The notes beneath the pieces were generated by a model. That model saw only the letters and a program-made list of their open reading frames with translations, searched no databases and was not told the origin of the DNA. Shown one piece after another: positions 52,301 through 62,657 of a stretch of 64,000 nucleotides of DNA. The stretch spans positions 377,270-441,269 of the forward strand of contig NW_003314346.1 of assembly GCF_000143415.4 (NCBI RefSeq), in the 5' to 3' direction. A program made the position numbers and the translations under genes. The DNA is from Selaginella moellendorffii. Taxonomy: Eukaryota; Streptophyta; Lycopodiopsida; Selaginellales; Selaginellaceae. The first letter of the stretch is position 1. The number at the start of each line of letters is the position of its first letter.

Positions 52301-53441
52301 ACAGATGGTTTACTAAGCCTGGAGAGCTTTGTCAGCGTCCCATTCTGGTTTGATCAAGGTACTACACTGGCGACATACACCACAGAAACCGGATCACCGT
52401 GTACCATTTTGCAGCTGTTAATCAAGGAGCTGCTGACATTGGGACTGAGCTCAAGACGCTTGCCTATCAAATGCTTGTGCTCCCTCCGCTTCAGCCAGAA
52501 GCAGTAGAGGCGCCTCCAGAAGCTCCGGAGCCGGCAGCAAAAGCCCCTGAACCCACACCTACACCAGCAGCTGCCACGCCTCCCATTCCATGGCAGAGGC
52601 TGGCACTCTACTTCTGCAGGGACGCAGACAAGGAAAAGGCACTCTCGAAGGTGTTTCAAGTGCTTTTGGGCATGGGGTAAGAGGCTGGCCGTGTATGCTC
52701 TCTTGATTAACACCGCAAATCCTCGCTGCAGGTCGGATGTTCTAGAGCTGAGACCTGAACAGTTGCTGCAAGCGATCTACCACTTAAGCTTGGATGAAGC
52801 CTCGACATCCGGGTGCCTTGCCTGGGCTCCTCAAGACATCAGAGTGAGTGCCTTACGTAGTATCTACGACCATTTACCTTGTTTTCTTGTCTCAGGAACT
52901 CATACTGAAAATCAAGAGCGAGTTGGCACCTCAGGCCGTGGACGAAGGCGATGACGTTGATTCGGACGGAAGCCAGGGGAGCGGGAGGCTGTGCACAAGA
53001 AGCACGGTAGCGCAGCGAGGCTCTAACCTCAGCGAGCAGACGAACATCACAGTGCGAGACTTTGGCGTGCCGGAGAACGCCTCCCTCACCGAGGTTCTCA
53101 CCGAGGCATCGTCCATCAAGGGGGGCAGGGACGAGACGTGCTCGGAGCTGAGCGACCAGGCAGTGGAAACCATCCAGCAGTTCCTGGATGCGTTGAGCGC
53201 CACTCCGCGCGAGGAAGCGGCCGCAGGAACGAGCCCAGCGATCCTGCCGCCGGGAGAAGTGGTGGAGCGCCAAGTTTCGGTCAAGGAGATCTTGAGCGCG
53301 CAGTGCGCTGCAAACCTGTGCTCGATCTTACTGGAGAACTACTGCAGCAAGCAAATCCATGTCATGAACGTGAAGAAGGCGGACGAGAGCGAGAGCGAGG
53401 GCAGTAGGCCCAAGGAAGAATTCGCGCCCTTGGCGCCATAA
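46330..53441 (+). CDS. SPEF2: SPEF2/CPC1-type central-pair protein with adenylate-kinase-like domain
   Basis: Large multi-exon gene (about 25 short introns, roughly 1,800-1,900 aa by estimate) of the sperm flagellar protein 2 / Chlamydomonas CPC1 family, part of the axonemal central-pair projection. It starts MDSSSGMIPWRPPGPDYEPS. A Lys/Glu-rich helical region follows (about 46700-47700). An adenylate-kinase-like domain starts at about 48190: ATVGIPYSGRST, then GFILDGFPNTAGQAAALEKA and KRVDSKTGLFYHLDYDPPPP. Next come an Ala-rich coiled coil (about 49480-50030) and SPEF2 C-terminal helical repeats to 53441. The P-loop reads GRS instead of GKS, so catalysis is doubtful. The N-terminal calponin-homology domain of animal SPEF2 is not seen. 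It would act in sperm flagella. A 3' copy lies at 58104-58233. Confidence 0.88.
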
Positions 53442-53920
53442 TTTAAATTCAAACCCAAGCTCAGATATTAGGGTTCTTTTTCCTAGTGTCGTCTGAGCGA
53501 GTAAATTCAAATAGCATCGAATTTGGGAGTGACGAGCAGCGGCCAATCATGAGACATATGCGTTTCTCTCACGGATTCAAAAACAGGCGAGATCTGCCCA
53601 CTAGCAATGTGCTGATGTCAAGAAGATAAAGGCGAAGTACAACAAAGATAGGTGGAATAGTTGAGAAAAGTATCGAATTCCACCTCCAAGTAGTTTTTAT
53701 CTACAACACAGACGGGAAAGTGAATGGTGTGCGACAAATGATTTTGAAGTGTGGCGACAGGAATTTCACTGTGAAAGGCTCAGCAGGCAAGAGTCTGGCA
53801 TCACCCTGTTTGATTTCCTTATTTAACTGGTCGAGTGCTTGTCTGGACTTCTCAATGCCAAGCTTGCATATGTTGCTGGTTGAAGGCCTGATGCGTTGCC
53901 TGCATTTCGTCGACATGCAT
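53442..53920. other. SPEF2 downstream region, no gene
   Basis: About 480 bp after the SPEF2 stop. TTAGGGTTCT near 53470 recurs at the 58.2-kb copy. No coding sequence can be supported before the GT29 fragment. Confidence 0.5.
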
Positions 53921-54070
53921 GGTGTTGAGGCTCAACAATCCGAGCATACAGGAGACGACACTTTCCTTCATCAGGAGCCACGTTGTCGCTCTGTGCTTCT
54001 GGCCATCCATATGTCCCTACCATCTGATTCATCTGCATGCGCCAGGCTCTACAGCTGCTAACATGCCTGC
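53921..54070 (+). pseudogene. Fragment of the GT29 sialyltransferase-like gene
   Basis: The plus strand matches 59507-59690 of the GT29 gene in several blocks: GTGTTGAGGCTCAACAAT, ACGACACT/GCTCTCCTTCATCA, ACGTT-T-GCTCTGTGCTTCT, CCATCCATATG, and GCCAGGCTCTACA. Deletions remove the intervening parts of the L-sialylmotif. A 70-codon ORF across it is a leftover, not a gene. Confidence 0.82.
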
Positions 54071-54139
54071 TTCCACACTCCTGGACCTAGAATGGCAGCT
54101 AGTGTCGCGCCTGCAGATCCTGCTTCATCGTCCGTGACT

Positions 54140-54749
54140 CAGGGTTTATAATGGAACGTGCCAAGAGAGATGGAGATGAATTGCACACAAGTGAACACAA
54201 GCCAATGCCTTGGGGAAGACCCCTAAGGTCTGTTCGACAGTGGAGAGTGGCAAAGAGTGAGAGATGATGTCCAACCCACACATCTAATATTTATTTCAAT
54301 TATACCAACTCATTCTATTGGTGATTTGTAATAGCACTATTGATTGTTCTGGGATTATGAGTGTCTAATTACCCACACTATACATAAAAAGAAGTATGAA
54401 ATAGGGTTATCTTAAACCAACACTTTTTTATGTACGTATACACTGTCCAATATCATAATCATTATATCAAACATTTGCTTTAAGATAATCTTACCATAAA
54501 TTTTTTTTCCAAACCTTATACTATGCTTCTCCGTCCATACTAAGATATATATACCAGTCATACTTTATATTAAACCTTATGATTAAGAAAACAAAATTAT
54601 CGGTTTTATATCAAAAACCATTAAACCATTAGAGTCTATCAATCTTGGCATAGACAATAGACCTCAATTTTTCTTACGACTTTAAGTGACTTACTCAAAG
54701 TAATGTATTGCTTGGAATTATGAAGATTTTAAATTTTAAAGGGCCGAAG

Positions 54750-54782
<33 letters not shown>

Positions 54783-54826
54783 TGAACTAAAAAATTCAAA
54801 ACGTTCTTATAAGATGAAGCCTACTT
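54140..54826. other. AT-rich repeat-like DNA
   Basis: No gene. The sequence is strongly AT-rich with a TA microsatellite at about 54750-54776 and several TATAC-type runs. It is probably transposon-derived flank of the gypsy remnant that follows. Confidence 0.55.
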
Positions 54827-56135
54827 ATGCTGCATAAGTTTTACATGTTGGATTTGAATTTATCCTATAGTGGTGCTAATTGGATATCATCAATAGTTAT
54901 TGTACCTAAGAAAATAGGAAAATTATATTTATGTGTAGATTTCAAGTGTTTAAATGAAGTAATTAAGTGTGAAGCATTTCCCTTACCATTTTCTGAAGAC
55001 TTACTTAATAGTGTAGCTGGTCACGAGATGTATTCTTTCCTTGACGCTTCTTGAAATATAATCAAATCCTTGTCAAACCAGCTGATCAACACAAATTGCA
55101 TTTTATTACACCATAGGGAGCATTTGTTTACATAATTATGCCTTTTGGCATGACAAATTTTCCATTAAAAAAACAATAGAAATATTTTATGATTACTTAC
55201 TTGACTTATAAAGGTTTTTATGGATGCCTGTAGAGTATATAGTGGTAAAAACAAACATTTACAATGCCTTGAAAAATCTTTAATACATTGTAGAGAATTT
55301 GGCTTAGGCTTAAATCCTGGAAAGTGTTCATTCTTTATGGAAGCATAGAGCATCGAAAATCAACAATTATGCCATCTTTAAAGATAATATAGCTTGGTAA
55401 CACTTTAGACTTAATCTCACAAACATTAACAAGTCTTGCACAAAGATATGACATGCAAATAGAATTAAATATGTCACTAAATTTATGATAAACTTATTCA
55501 CATGCTTAACAAAAGCATCTAGTCTTGTTCCACCAGACAGGTCCATTTAGAAGTGGACGCATTTGATACCCAAACTTACTAAACCATTCGCATAGTTTTT
55601 ACTGCTTCAAGAGTTTGAATTTAATATTATTCATAAGCTAGGTAGACAACATATTCAAGTAGATAACTTCACTATTAGTATCAGTATTCATGACAACTTA
55701 CCAGGTGCAACTTTTTTCAAGCTACACCAACTTGAGATTGGCAAAATATTTGTCAATTCTATTCCCACAAAAATATGCTACACTAGACCAACATAAGGCA
55801 TTTATTATACCATATACACCCATAGCAGACAATACAAAAGATGGACAAGAAAAAAGATGTTGCATACAAGCTTTAAACCAAAATGCAATATTGCAAGAAG
55901 CCTATGCACTTTGTGTGACATCACTGCATGAAAAATTTATCAAGCTAGCCTTAACACTTTTTAAGGATTATCACAACCTTTCCAAAGCTTGTGACCTAAG
56001 CAAATACAACCTTTTAATTCCATGTTACCTCTCATACCATTATCTCAAAATTGATACATACTTATTTACTTGACTATGCCACTAAATGGGTTGAGGTTGT
56101 CATTGCTTGCACTCTTATTTGAACACAAATATTTA
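54827..56135 (+). mobile_element. Ty3/gypsy remnant 2 (reverse transcriptase to integrase)
   Basis: The plus strand carries a decayed pol region. Reverse transcriptase is clear at 54860-55055 (SSIVIVPKKIGKLYLCVDFK, AFPLPFSEDLLNSVAGHEMY), with stops after it. MPFGMTNFP-like and YSGKNKHLQCLEKS...LNPGKCSFFMEA pieces follow to about 55350. At about 56065-56110 the integrase reading DYATKWVEVV (first Asp of the D,D,E triad) appears. RNase H is unrecognisable. No LTR was found at either side. It differs from element 1 in orientation and in much higher AT content. Confidence 0.82.
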
Positions 56136-56144
56136 TTATAATGT

Positions 56145-56705
56145 AGAACCGAGTGAATATTCTATATTCTGCCACATCAGCAGTAGGTCGGCATTAGAAG
56201 TCAAGAAGTTCAAATGGATGTATGCAATCAACAAGAATAAAGATGACTGCCGTTAATATCACCAAGAGCCCAAGTTATGGCAAAATGGTGATGAGAGGCT
56301 GTGCCATCTACAACAGGCGAGAGAGTAGCTCAAGAATAAGAACCATCGACACTGTACTGCAAAACTAGACTTCAGTAGTTCTTAGGTGGGTGTTAAGTTT
56401 GCCCAATTTTCACTGGTGCACTGCCCCAACTGTTGCAGCGAACAACACAGGCAGAATTCCAGGTCCAATGAAAACCTAACACCCACTGGAGTTTGGTTTT
56501 AGCAACCCTGTTGCTGATGGTTTTTGTTCTTGTGCTGCTCTTTTGCCTCCTGTCAACCAACGGCATAGCCTCTCATTGATACACCTTAACATTGCCGTAG
56601 CTCGGGCACATTTCCTCTTGGTGATCTTAACAGCATGCATCATTATTTTTGTTGATTGTGTACGCCTACTGCTGACGTGGCAGAATATAGAATATTCTCT
56701 TGGTT
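56145..56705. mobile_element. Fold-back (long inverted repeat) element
   Basis: The whole 560 bp folds back on itself. The left end GAATATTCTATATTCTGCCA and following CATCAGCAGTAGG are mirrored at 56660-56705. Internal blocks CAATCAACAA-AATAA, CACCAAGAG, ATGAGAGGCT-TGCC, AGAACCATC and GGTGGGTGTTA each have reverse complements at the matching distance from the centre (about 56425). Arms are about 250-270 bp with moderate divergence. TA dinucleotides flank both ends. There is no coding capacity, so it is a MITE/fold-back type element lying in the gypsy remnant. Confidence 0.87.
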
Positions 56706-57755
56706 TACACTTAACCTCAAATTTTCATTAACCCAAAAGATCAAGCTTTACCTTACACTTTAATCCATTCCCTTCACACACCATCACTGTTAACTTTGTG
56801 CGACAGAGAAGGATACCAGGCCTGGTGAGATTAACATCCATCCATTTTCTTCACACACCTAACCTTAAGCCTCAAGCTTAAGCTTAACAAGTCCACTAAA
56901 TCTTATTCTATCCTCTAAAAATTCTTCTTTCCAGGATTCCACCTTCGAGTGTTCTATGGAAGCTTAGGGTATGCCAAAAGGGAACAGTGGTGAATAACTT
57001 AAGTGCCTTGTTTGTCACATGGTTTCTTTAGGAACAATGGCACTCCAATTTCAAATCCAAGGCCAAAGCAACTTCACCACCTTCACCACCACTGGATGTA
57101 CTCACGACTCTACAATTCCAGGTGTTCCTTGACGTTTATGGCTTCCCCTAAGTCCATGGAAGCAATTGTCAAGTCATCACATCTTGTCATCTCTCAAAGG
57201 CCATCCCATTCATTTTGGACTTAAACTCTTGTTATGACAAAGATGTGATGACACAATTGCTGGAACTTAGCCATCACGATGCTTGAAGGTGTAATCGTCA
57301 AGGCTTGGAAATGTAGAGTTGTGAGTCCATCTATTAGTTACTTTGGCCTTAAGGGATTCAAAATTCGAGTATCGAGCACAAGTTTCATTAGTTCCACTAT
57401 GTGACTTAGAAGAAGCGCAAACTTCTGTATAGTGCCTATTGCCGTTTCAGAATCTAGTAAGGGCTCTGCCTTCCTGGGAGTGAATGAAACAAGGCCTTGC
57501 TCCTCTAGCATGTCTCAACTCACTACAATCCTGCTATCAATTCCCCATCCCTGTCCACTTCAGTCTTCAAAATAGAAACCTTGGTAAACCCGAAGTTTCG
57601 TTGATAATTGTTATATTGCCATTCTGAAAAAACTGTGGGATATCCCTTAGATCTCCGCTAACTCCGCTAGACTCTATCAAGTGCTCTGCTGTGTATGATG
57701 CTCACCACCCAACTGTAAAAAACACTGTGGCTTGACCACCGAGCCTCTGATACTA
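56706..57755. other. Transposon-derived sequence, no intact gene
   Basis: About 1 kb with only scattered protein-like pieces on the plus strand. The 57100-57400 stretch reads like degenerate retroelement polyprotein, but I cannot place it. It lies directly inside the primer-binding site of the LTR fragment at 57744, which would put it in the internal region of a minus-strand element. Confidence 0.5.
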
Positions 57756-57905
57756 ATGTAAAACATGTGGGATCCAAGGCAAGCAGGTTCTCCGTAGTAC
57801 CAAACAGATAAGTCCTGGACCCGCTCCCATAGTTCCCACCCATGAATACATGTTTCATCCCTAGTACAGCATCCCATTCTACTCAATAACCTAAGTTGAT
57901 GCAGA
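57744..57905 (-). mobile_element. LTR end with tRNA-iMet-like primer-binding site
   Basis: On the minus strand an LTR-like segment ends ...TGTTTTACA at 57757. It is followed at once by TTAGTATCAGAGGC (57743-57756), which differs little from the plant initiator-Met primer-binding site TGGTATCAGAGC. The outer LTR edge may be the TGCATCAAC at about 57903. The second LTR is not in view. Confidence 0.65.
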
Positions 57906-58103
57906 GTTCAAGATCCGAATTAATTTACAGAACCACCACTTGCACAGAAGAATCTGGATAACCTCTATGAGGCATGGGGACAGCAAAATGCTTGCTCATT
58001 GGAAGTCAACTTCAAGTCGCATGCATTGTAGTTTGTTGTTGCTACAGTCACGAAAGGAAATTTTTTTCGCACCTTTTCACATGATGGCTCGAATGCTAAC
58101 AGC

Positions 58104-58233
58104 AAGGCAGTGGAAACCAGAGAAGAAGTGGTGGAGCGCCAGGGAGATCTTGAGCGCACAGTGCGCTGCAAACTTGGACGAGCTTGGCGCCATAGTTTGA
58201 ATTTAAACCCCAATTAAAAAGACATTAGGGTTC
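58104..58233 (+). pseudogene. Duplicated 3' end of SPEF2
   Basis: Compressed copy of SPEF2 53157-53480: GGCAGTGGAAACCA, GAAGTGGTGGAGCGCCA, GGAGATCTTGAGCGC-CAGTG with CGCTGCAAAC, then TTGGCGCCATA-TTT-AATT-AAACCC and ATTAGGGTTCTT in the 3' flank. Internal segments are deleted and the frame is lost. It is placed about 525 bp before the GT29 start. Confidence 0.9.
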
Positions 58234-58758
58234 TTGAGCTCTCTAGGGCTTTCGTCCTCTACGCCAGGTATGTGATTTCATGATCGCGGCAGGCAGAGCG
58301 CTGCCCTGCACGTTGCATTTACATCCTCCTCCTCTGAATCTAAACCTAGGCCGTTTCCCCTCTCTTTCGCTCATCAATGCGCCGTACCGTTTCCTACCTG
58401 AGAAAAGAGATCCAAATCCAGCCTTGAGTGCCTTGGTTTCGCTCTGGATGCTGGGATTTCTCGTGAATAGGGTAATAGTGGTGATGTTTCCTTTTCCTTC
58501 CTTTGTCAGCCAGGCGATGGCCCTTCTTGCTTGCCTTGGAGGGAGGGCTTTTTGGGCTTAGTTTAATCCAATGCAGGTGTTGTGTGTAGCAGGGCATGCC
58601 TGTCAGTCCCCACTGGCTAGGCCCAGTTATCCGCAAAAACCTTTGCTTGCTTGCTCGCTCCATTTCTTCCTTGATCATGCTAGGCTAGTCGTAGATTTCA
58701 ATCAACCAGAGCGTGCGAGCGAGCAGAGCTTGCGCGTCGAGTTGGGTCAATTGGTCCC
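58234..58758 (+). other. Region between the SPEF2 tail copy and GT29
   Basis: About 525 bp, presumably the GT29 promoter and 5' UTR. A 93-codon ORF at 58280-58561 has no recognisable features. GT donor-like sites (CCAGGTATGTG near 58267) could mark a 5' UTR intron ending near 58570. Confidence 0.45.
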
Positions 58759-60123
58759 ATGTCCCGAGTGGTTCCCATGGCTTCTTACAAGCACCATCTC
58801 TCCAGGCAATGCATTGCCAGAGAGCAGCAAAGAGATCGGCCGAGCGTCAGGTGTGCCAATTTCGTGTGCTTGATTGGGTTGCTTGCGTTGGGCATTCTCG
58901 CAATCAGCTTGTCCTCGCTCAGGGTCGTGCTAGGCTATCCGCATCGCCACAAGCTGCAGCGCAGTGGCAGGCTAGATCCCCAGGAATTGAATAGAACCTT
59001 GTTTTTGCAGTCGATCCAGGATCCTTGGACGCCGGAGGAGCTTCACAGGCTCAACCTCTTGCTGGAAGGCGATGGCGATGTGGTAAATCTGGAGCTTGTG
59101 AGGCGGCGGTGGCAGCGTGACATTCCAGAGGCGGCCTCGAGAGCCAGAGCCGCCAGAGCAGCAAGCATCGATGTGGATTCGTACTACCGTCACGACCACC
59201 GTCCCAACTCGGGCTATAGACGGATCTCGGCTAGAGGGTCCAGGTTGCCGGTGGAGCTCACTCATCCTCGATACTCCACGCGTTGGGCGGAAGCGTCTCA
59301 AGCTCTACGCTCGTGGCTGAGGAAGAAGAGGTATGATCCCAGTGTCATGAACGAGCTGGTGGATCAAGTGAGTGCTCCTATCGTCAAGGTTCTCAATTCA
59401 TCAGCAACAGGCTCTAGCGGGCGATTCCGGCAGTGTGCTGTGGTTGGAAACAGCGGCATCCTTCTCAACACCAGGTATGGATCTTTCATCGACAGCCACG
59501 AAGCAGTGTTGAGGCTCAACAATGCCAGAGTCACAGGTTTCGAGCAGCACGTTGGATCAAAGACGACGCTCTCCTTCATCAACAGCAACGTTCTAGCTCT
59601 GTGCTCTCGACGTCCGGGTTGCAATTGCCATCCATATGGATCCAGCGTCGCCACCGTCGTCTATATGTGCCAGGCTCTACACTTCGTCCACCTCAAGCTC
59701 TGTGGCTCTCTCATGACCGATATGCCGCTGCTCGTCACTGATCCCAGATTCGATGCTCTGTGCATGAGAATTGTCAAGTACTACTCGCTCAAGAAGTTCT
59801 TCCAGAGCTCCGGCGCTGCTGCTTCGGCCAGCGACTCGATCGAGCACTGGAAACGCATGCACGACGGCTCATTCTTCCACTACTCGTCTGGGATGCAAGC
59901 GGTGATGCTTGCGCTGGGGATATGCGACAGTGTGAATATTTTCGGATTCGGGAAAGCTGCCACCGCCAAACATCACTATCACACAAACCAGAGAGGAGAG
60001 CTCAACCTTCACGACTACGCGGCAGAGTATACACTCTACCAGGATCTCGCCAACAACAAGTCCAATCCTTTTCTAGACGAGGCCTCTGGATTCAAGTTAC
60101 CGGCCGTCAGGGTTTTCACATAG
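58759..60123 (+). CDS. GT29 sialyltransferase-like protein
   Basis: A single-exon 454-aa protein (or 447 aa from the ATG at 58780). It is a type II Golgi protein with one N-terminal anchor (FVCLIGLLALGILAISLSSL). The sialyltransferase-family motifs are visible: L motif CAVVGNSGILLNTRYGSFID and HEAVLRLNNARVTGFEQHVG, S motif SSGMQAVMLALGICDSVNIF, motif III HYHT and a VS-type HDYAAEY. Plants make little or no sialic acid; Arabidopsis homologues (SIA1/MGP2, SIA2, GALT29A) act in pollen tube growth or arabinogalactan synthesis, so another donor sugar is likely. It is intact, while a truncated copy lies at 53.9 kb. Confidence 0.92.
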   Translation: MSRVVPMASYKHHLSRQCIAREQQRDRPSVRCANFVCLIGLLALGILAISLSSLRVVLGYPHRHKLQRSGRLDPQELNRTLFLQSIQDPWTPEELHRLNLLLEGDGDVVNLELVRRRWQRDIPEAASRARAARAASIDVDSYYRHDHRPNSGYRRISARGSRLPVELTHPRYSTRWAEASQALRSWLRKKRYDPSVMNELVDQVSAPIVKVLNSSATGSSGRFRQCAVVGNSGILLNTRYGSFIDSHEAVLRLNNARVTGFEQHVGSKTTLSFINSNVLALCSRRPGCNCHPYGSSVATVVYMCQALHFVHLKLCGSLMTDMPLLVTDPRFDALCMRIVKYYSLKKFFQSSGAAASASDSIEHWKRMHDGSFFHYSSGMQAVMLALGICDSVNIFGFGKAATAKHHYHTNQRGELNLHDYAAEYTLYQDLANNKSNPFLDEASGFKLPAVRVFT

Positions 60124-60210
60124 ATAGATAGAGTCGAGTCACCAGGTTCCGGTAGCCTTCTTTCTACGAGAGGAAGGAAGTGAAAGGTAAAGGTCGGGCG
60201 GAGGCTGGAA

Positions 60211-60888
60211 ATGCAGGCAAAGCAGTGGTGGCAGGTCTTGGGCTTAGCGGTGCTCCTACTCTTTCTCTGCAAGATGTCCGTCATGGTGTTGGACAAAGAG
60301 CTCCACCAGCAACACTTTAGCATTGGCAGCGATACAGATGCAAGCCTGGCGAGGCTCTCCAGAAACCCAAGTCAAGACAAGCGAGGATGGCTGCTCGATC
60401 CTCTCAAAGCTGCTGCTCAAGCCGGCCTCTCAGGTAGGCTACTATAGGAATAATGGTGTGTGTGTAGCTTACTTTCATTCTTTCCCAGGTGGAGCGATTG
60501 AATGCACAGCAGTTCACGCAGGAGAGATACAAGTAGGGGCCGTTCGTGCCAATCATCGGCATCACTTTTGCAACGAGACGTTTCTCCTGTGGAATGCTCG
60601 AGCGTTGTTTCGTGTAAGTTTTGTGCGATCGATCTTATAAACCCGGTTGGAGCTGATATAACTTATCTTTCTCTTTTTCTTTCTCTTCCACAGCTGGAGA
60701 ACGCATTCATGGACAATGGATATGCGCAGGCTGTTGTTGAGGCTGGCGAGGTATCAATCGCCGCTGCGCCGGCTGGCCGGGCACATGCTTTGGCAAATAT
60801 TGACAGGCACAAGACGCTCTTTTTTTTGGCGTGTCAAGACAACCCCGAGAATCCAATGACAGACTTTCGGATATGGGACGATCTGTGA
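60211..60888 (+). CDS. RmlC-like cupin protein, membrane-anchored
   Basis: Three exons (60211-60433, 60489-60613, 60694-60888) join to 180 aa. The N-terminus has a signal anchor (VLGLAVLLLFLCKMSVMVLD). The rest is a small beta-barrel: IECTAVHAGEIQVGAVRANH, RHHFCNETFLLWNARA, NGYAQAVVEAGEVSIAAAPA and GRAHALANIDRHKTLFFLAC. The NHRHH...E set resembles cupin metal-binding residues. Uncharacterised RmlC-like cupins of this type occur across plants; no reaction can be assigned. It starts 87 bp after the GT29 stop on the same strand, so its promoter is short. Confidence 0.82.
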
Positions 60889-61113
60889 CGAAATGAAAAA
60901 GCCCAAGACAAAAACTCTCTTGGCTCTCGGTCTTATTTTTTATAGGATGAAGCAAGAATCGTCGGTGGCGTCTCTCCGTGGCCGCGGCTTCAAGAATTGT
61001 GACACCACAACCCGAGAGAAAGAAATTCTTCTCTTTCTTTTCTTCTACTAAGGAGATGGATGGATCGTTTTCGGTAATAGAGCTTGGGGTAATCAATCGA
61101 ATCGGGTCGGCGA

Positions 61114-62178
61114 TCAGCATTTGAGTGTCAGCAGCGGGATGATGCCTCGTGTTCGCTTCAGGTACGCGACGTAGTCACTGTAGTGCATCGTGTAGAGTGA
61201 GCTCTGGTAGCGAGTGATTCTAAAGCGCCTGCGCAGTGACTCGGTTATAGGACCCATGAATCCTGCTTTTCTCACCAACGAGTCCACAGTTTCCACCTTG
61301 GTCCAGCCTGGAAAGATTGCTTTTTTCTATGGTCCTCTGGAAGAAAACAAAAAACAATCTCACGTACCTTCCTGAGCCGAAACTTCTGGCAAATAAGTGG
61401 CACTCCTACGTAAGTTATCCGGATCAGTGAACTCCAAGATCATCCCATGCTTCCCAATCTGCGGGAGTAAAATCAGTAGCAATACCACCGGAGCAAAATC
61501 AATCAACCTCTCCCTAGCTACGAGGCAAGAAGAGAAGAATAAAACTATGCAAGAAAGCAAACAAGCCTCCCAAAAGGCTTGCAAAGAAGAAAATTTAAGA
61601 AAAATGCACCTCCCAATCTAAATAATTGGCTGCTGATTCATAGTCTGTTAGAATGGACACGGTACATTCCAGGAAAGGAATCTCCCGGGCTTGAATCGGA
61701 GGGAAGCGCCGGTCGCGGAGCGCACTGAAACATAGGTAGAGAAGAGGTCAACATCCTTCCACTTATTTTTTTCACATCTTTTCGCTCGAAACTCGGCTAC
61801 CAAACACTAGCTAGCAAGGAAGGCATCCACTTAAAACCATAAACAAAAGGTGCCATGACAAGACTCTTTCACGCCAAGCAACCAAAAGAGCGCACCTGGT
61901 CAATGCGTAATCCTTGAAGCCAGTGATCAAGCAGCGAGCTTCCAGCGTCCCGATGCATCCTCGCAAGCGAGGCTCTCCACCATTCACAACTTTCTTCCAA
62001 GTCACGAACAGTGGGCTGCATGGAGAAAATGGAACGTGAAAGAGAGAATGGCAAACAATGCCATGAACACTTACTAGTTCCCTTCCTCGAAGTCCGGCGT
62101 GGGAATCACATCTCCGGTGTAGTGGGCGACGAGAGTATCGAAGCAATAGACGGCCATCTCCTTGCTAGCGGAGACCAT
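61114..62178 (-). CDS. AMMECR1: AMMECR1-family protein
   Basis: Five exons (62075-62178, 61896-62015, 61610-61724, 61368-61458, 61114-61307) join exactly in phase to 207 aa, the usual size of plant AMMECR1. It shows MAVYCFDTLVAHY at the start, then YPLFVTWKK, the family hallmark RLRGCIGTLEA, SALRDRRFPPI, ECTVSILTDYE and LPEVSAQEGW. The domain is conserved from archaea to humans and its molecular function is unknown. Introns run from 58 to 171 nt. No irregularities are seen. Confidence 0.95.
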
Positions 62179-62657
62179 GGTGCTGCTGCTCCTGCGCGTC
62201 CGATGATGTTCGGAACCACGCCCCTAGCCACGCCCCAACCATAAGAAAAAAAAAAAGAGGAGAAAAAAAAGAGAGCAAGACTTCACTCCCCTTCCACTCG
62301 ACTTGAGAATCACTCGCTCACTCGCTCGCTCGCTTCTACGCACGCAAGAACAAGCAAGAAGCAGCAGCGGCAGGCATCCCTACCACTTCCGCAAGCCGCC
62401 TCTTCTTCATCAACAACAAGAGCCGCCGCCACAAATGCCTGCTGCTGCTGCCGCCACCGCCGCCGATTCGCGCGCCGTCGTCCTCCACCCGAGCGCCGTG
62501 GCCGCAGCAGCGCATCAGCCTCTCGTGCTAGGGCATCATCGCCATCGCCATGACTGGCGAGCGCACAGCAAGCAAGCCAAGCCCTAGAAAAAAGAACACG
62601 ACAAGTAGAGAATCTAATTTGACGAAAGAAAGGAATAAACCTCTTTCTCTCTCCTTT
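62179..62657. other. AMMECR1 upstream region
   Basis: About 480 bp without a gene between AMMECR1 (divergent side) and the stop of the SET gene. It contains an A-rich run (62243-62268), CTCGCTCGCT repeats (62310-62330) and GCTGCTGCTGCCGCC repeats (62440-62460). ORFs here are Ala/His-rich and not convincing. Confidence 0.55.

Noticed and set aside
55690-56073. 127-codon plus-strand ORF in the AT-rich block
   Set aside because: Lies between reverse transcriptase and integrase remnants of gypsy element 2; an accidental open frame in decayed pol sequence, not a separate gene.
62303-62587. 94-codon plus-strand Ala/His-rich ORF
   Set aside because: Composed of GCC/CAT repeats in the AMMECR1 upstream region, with no recognisable domain.
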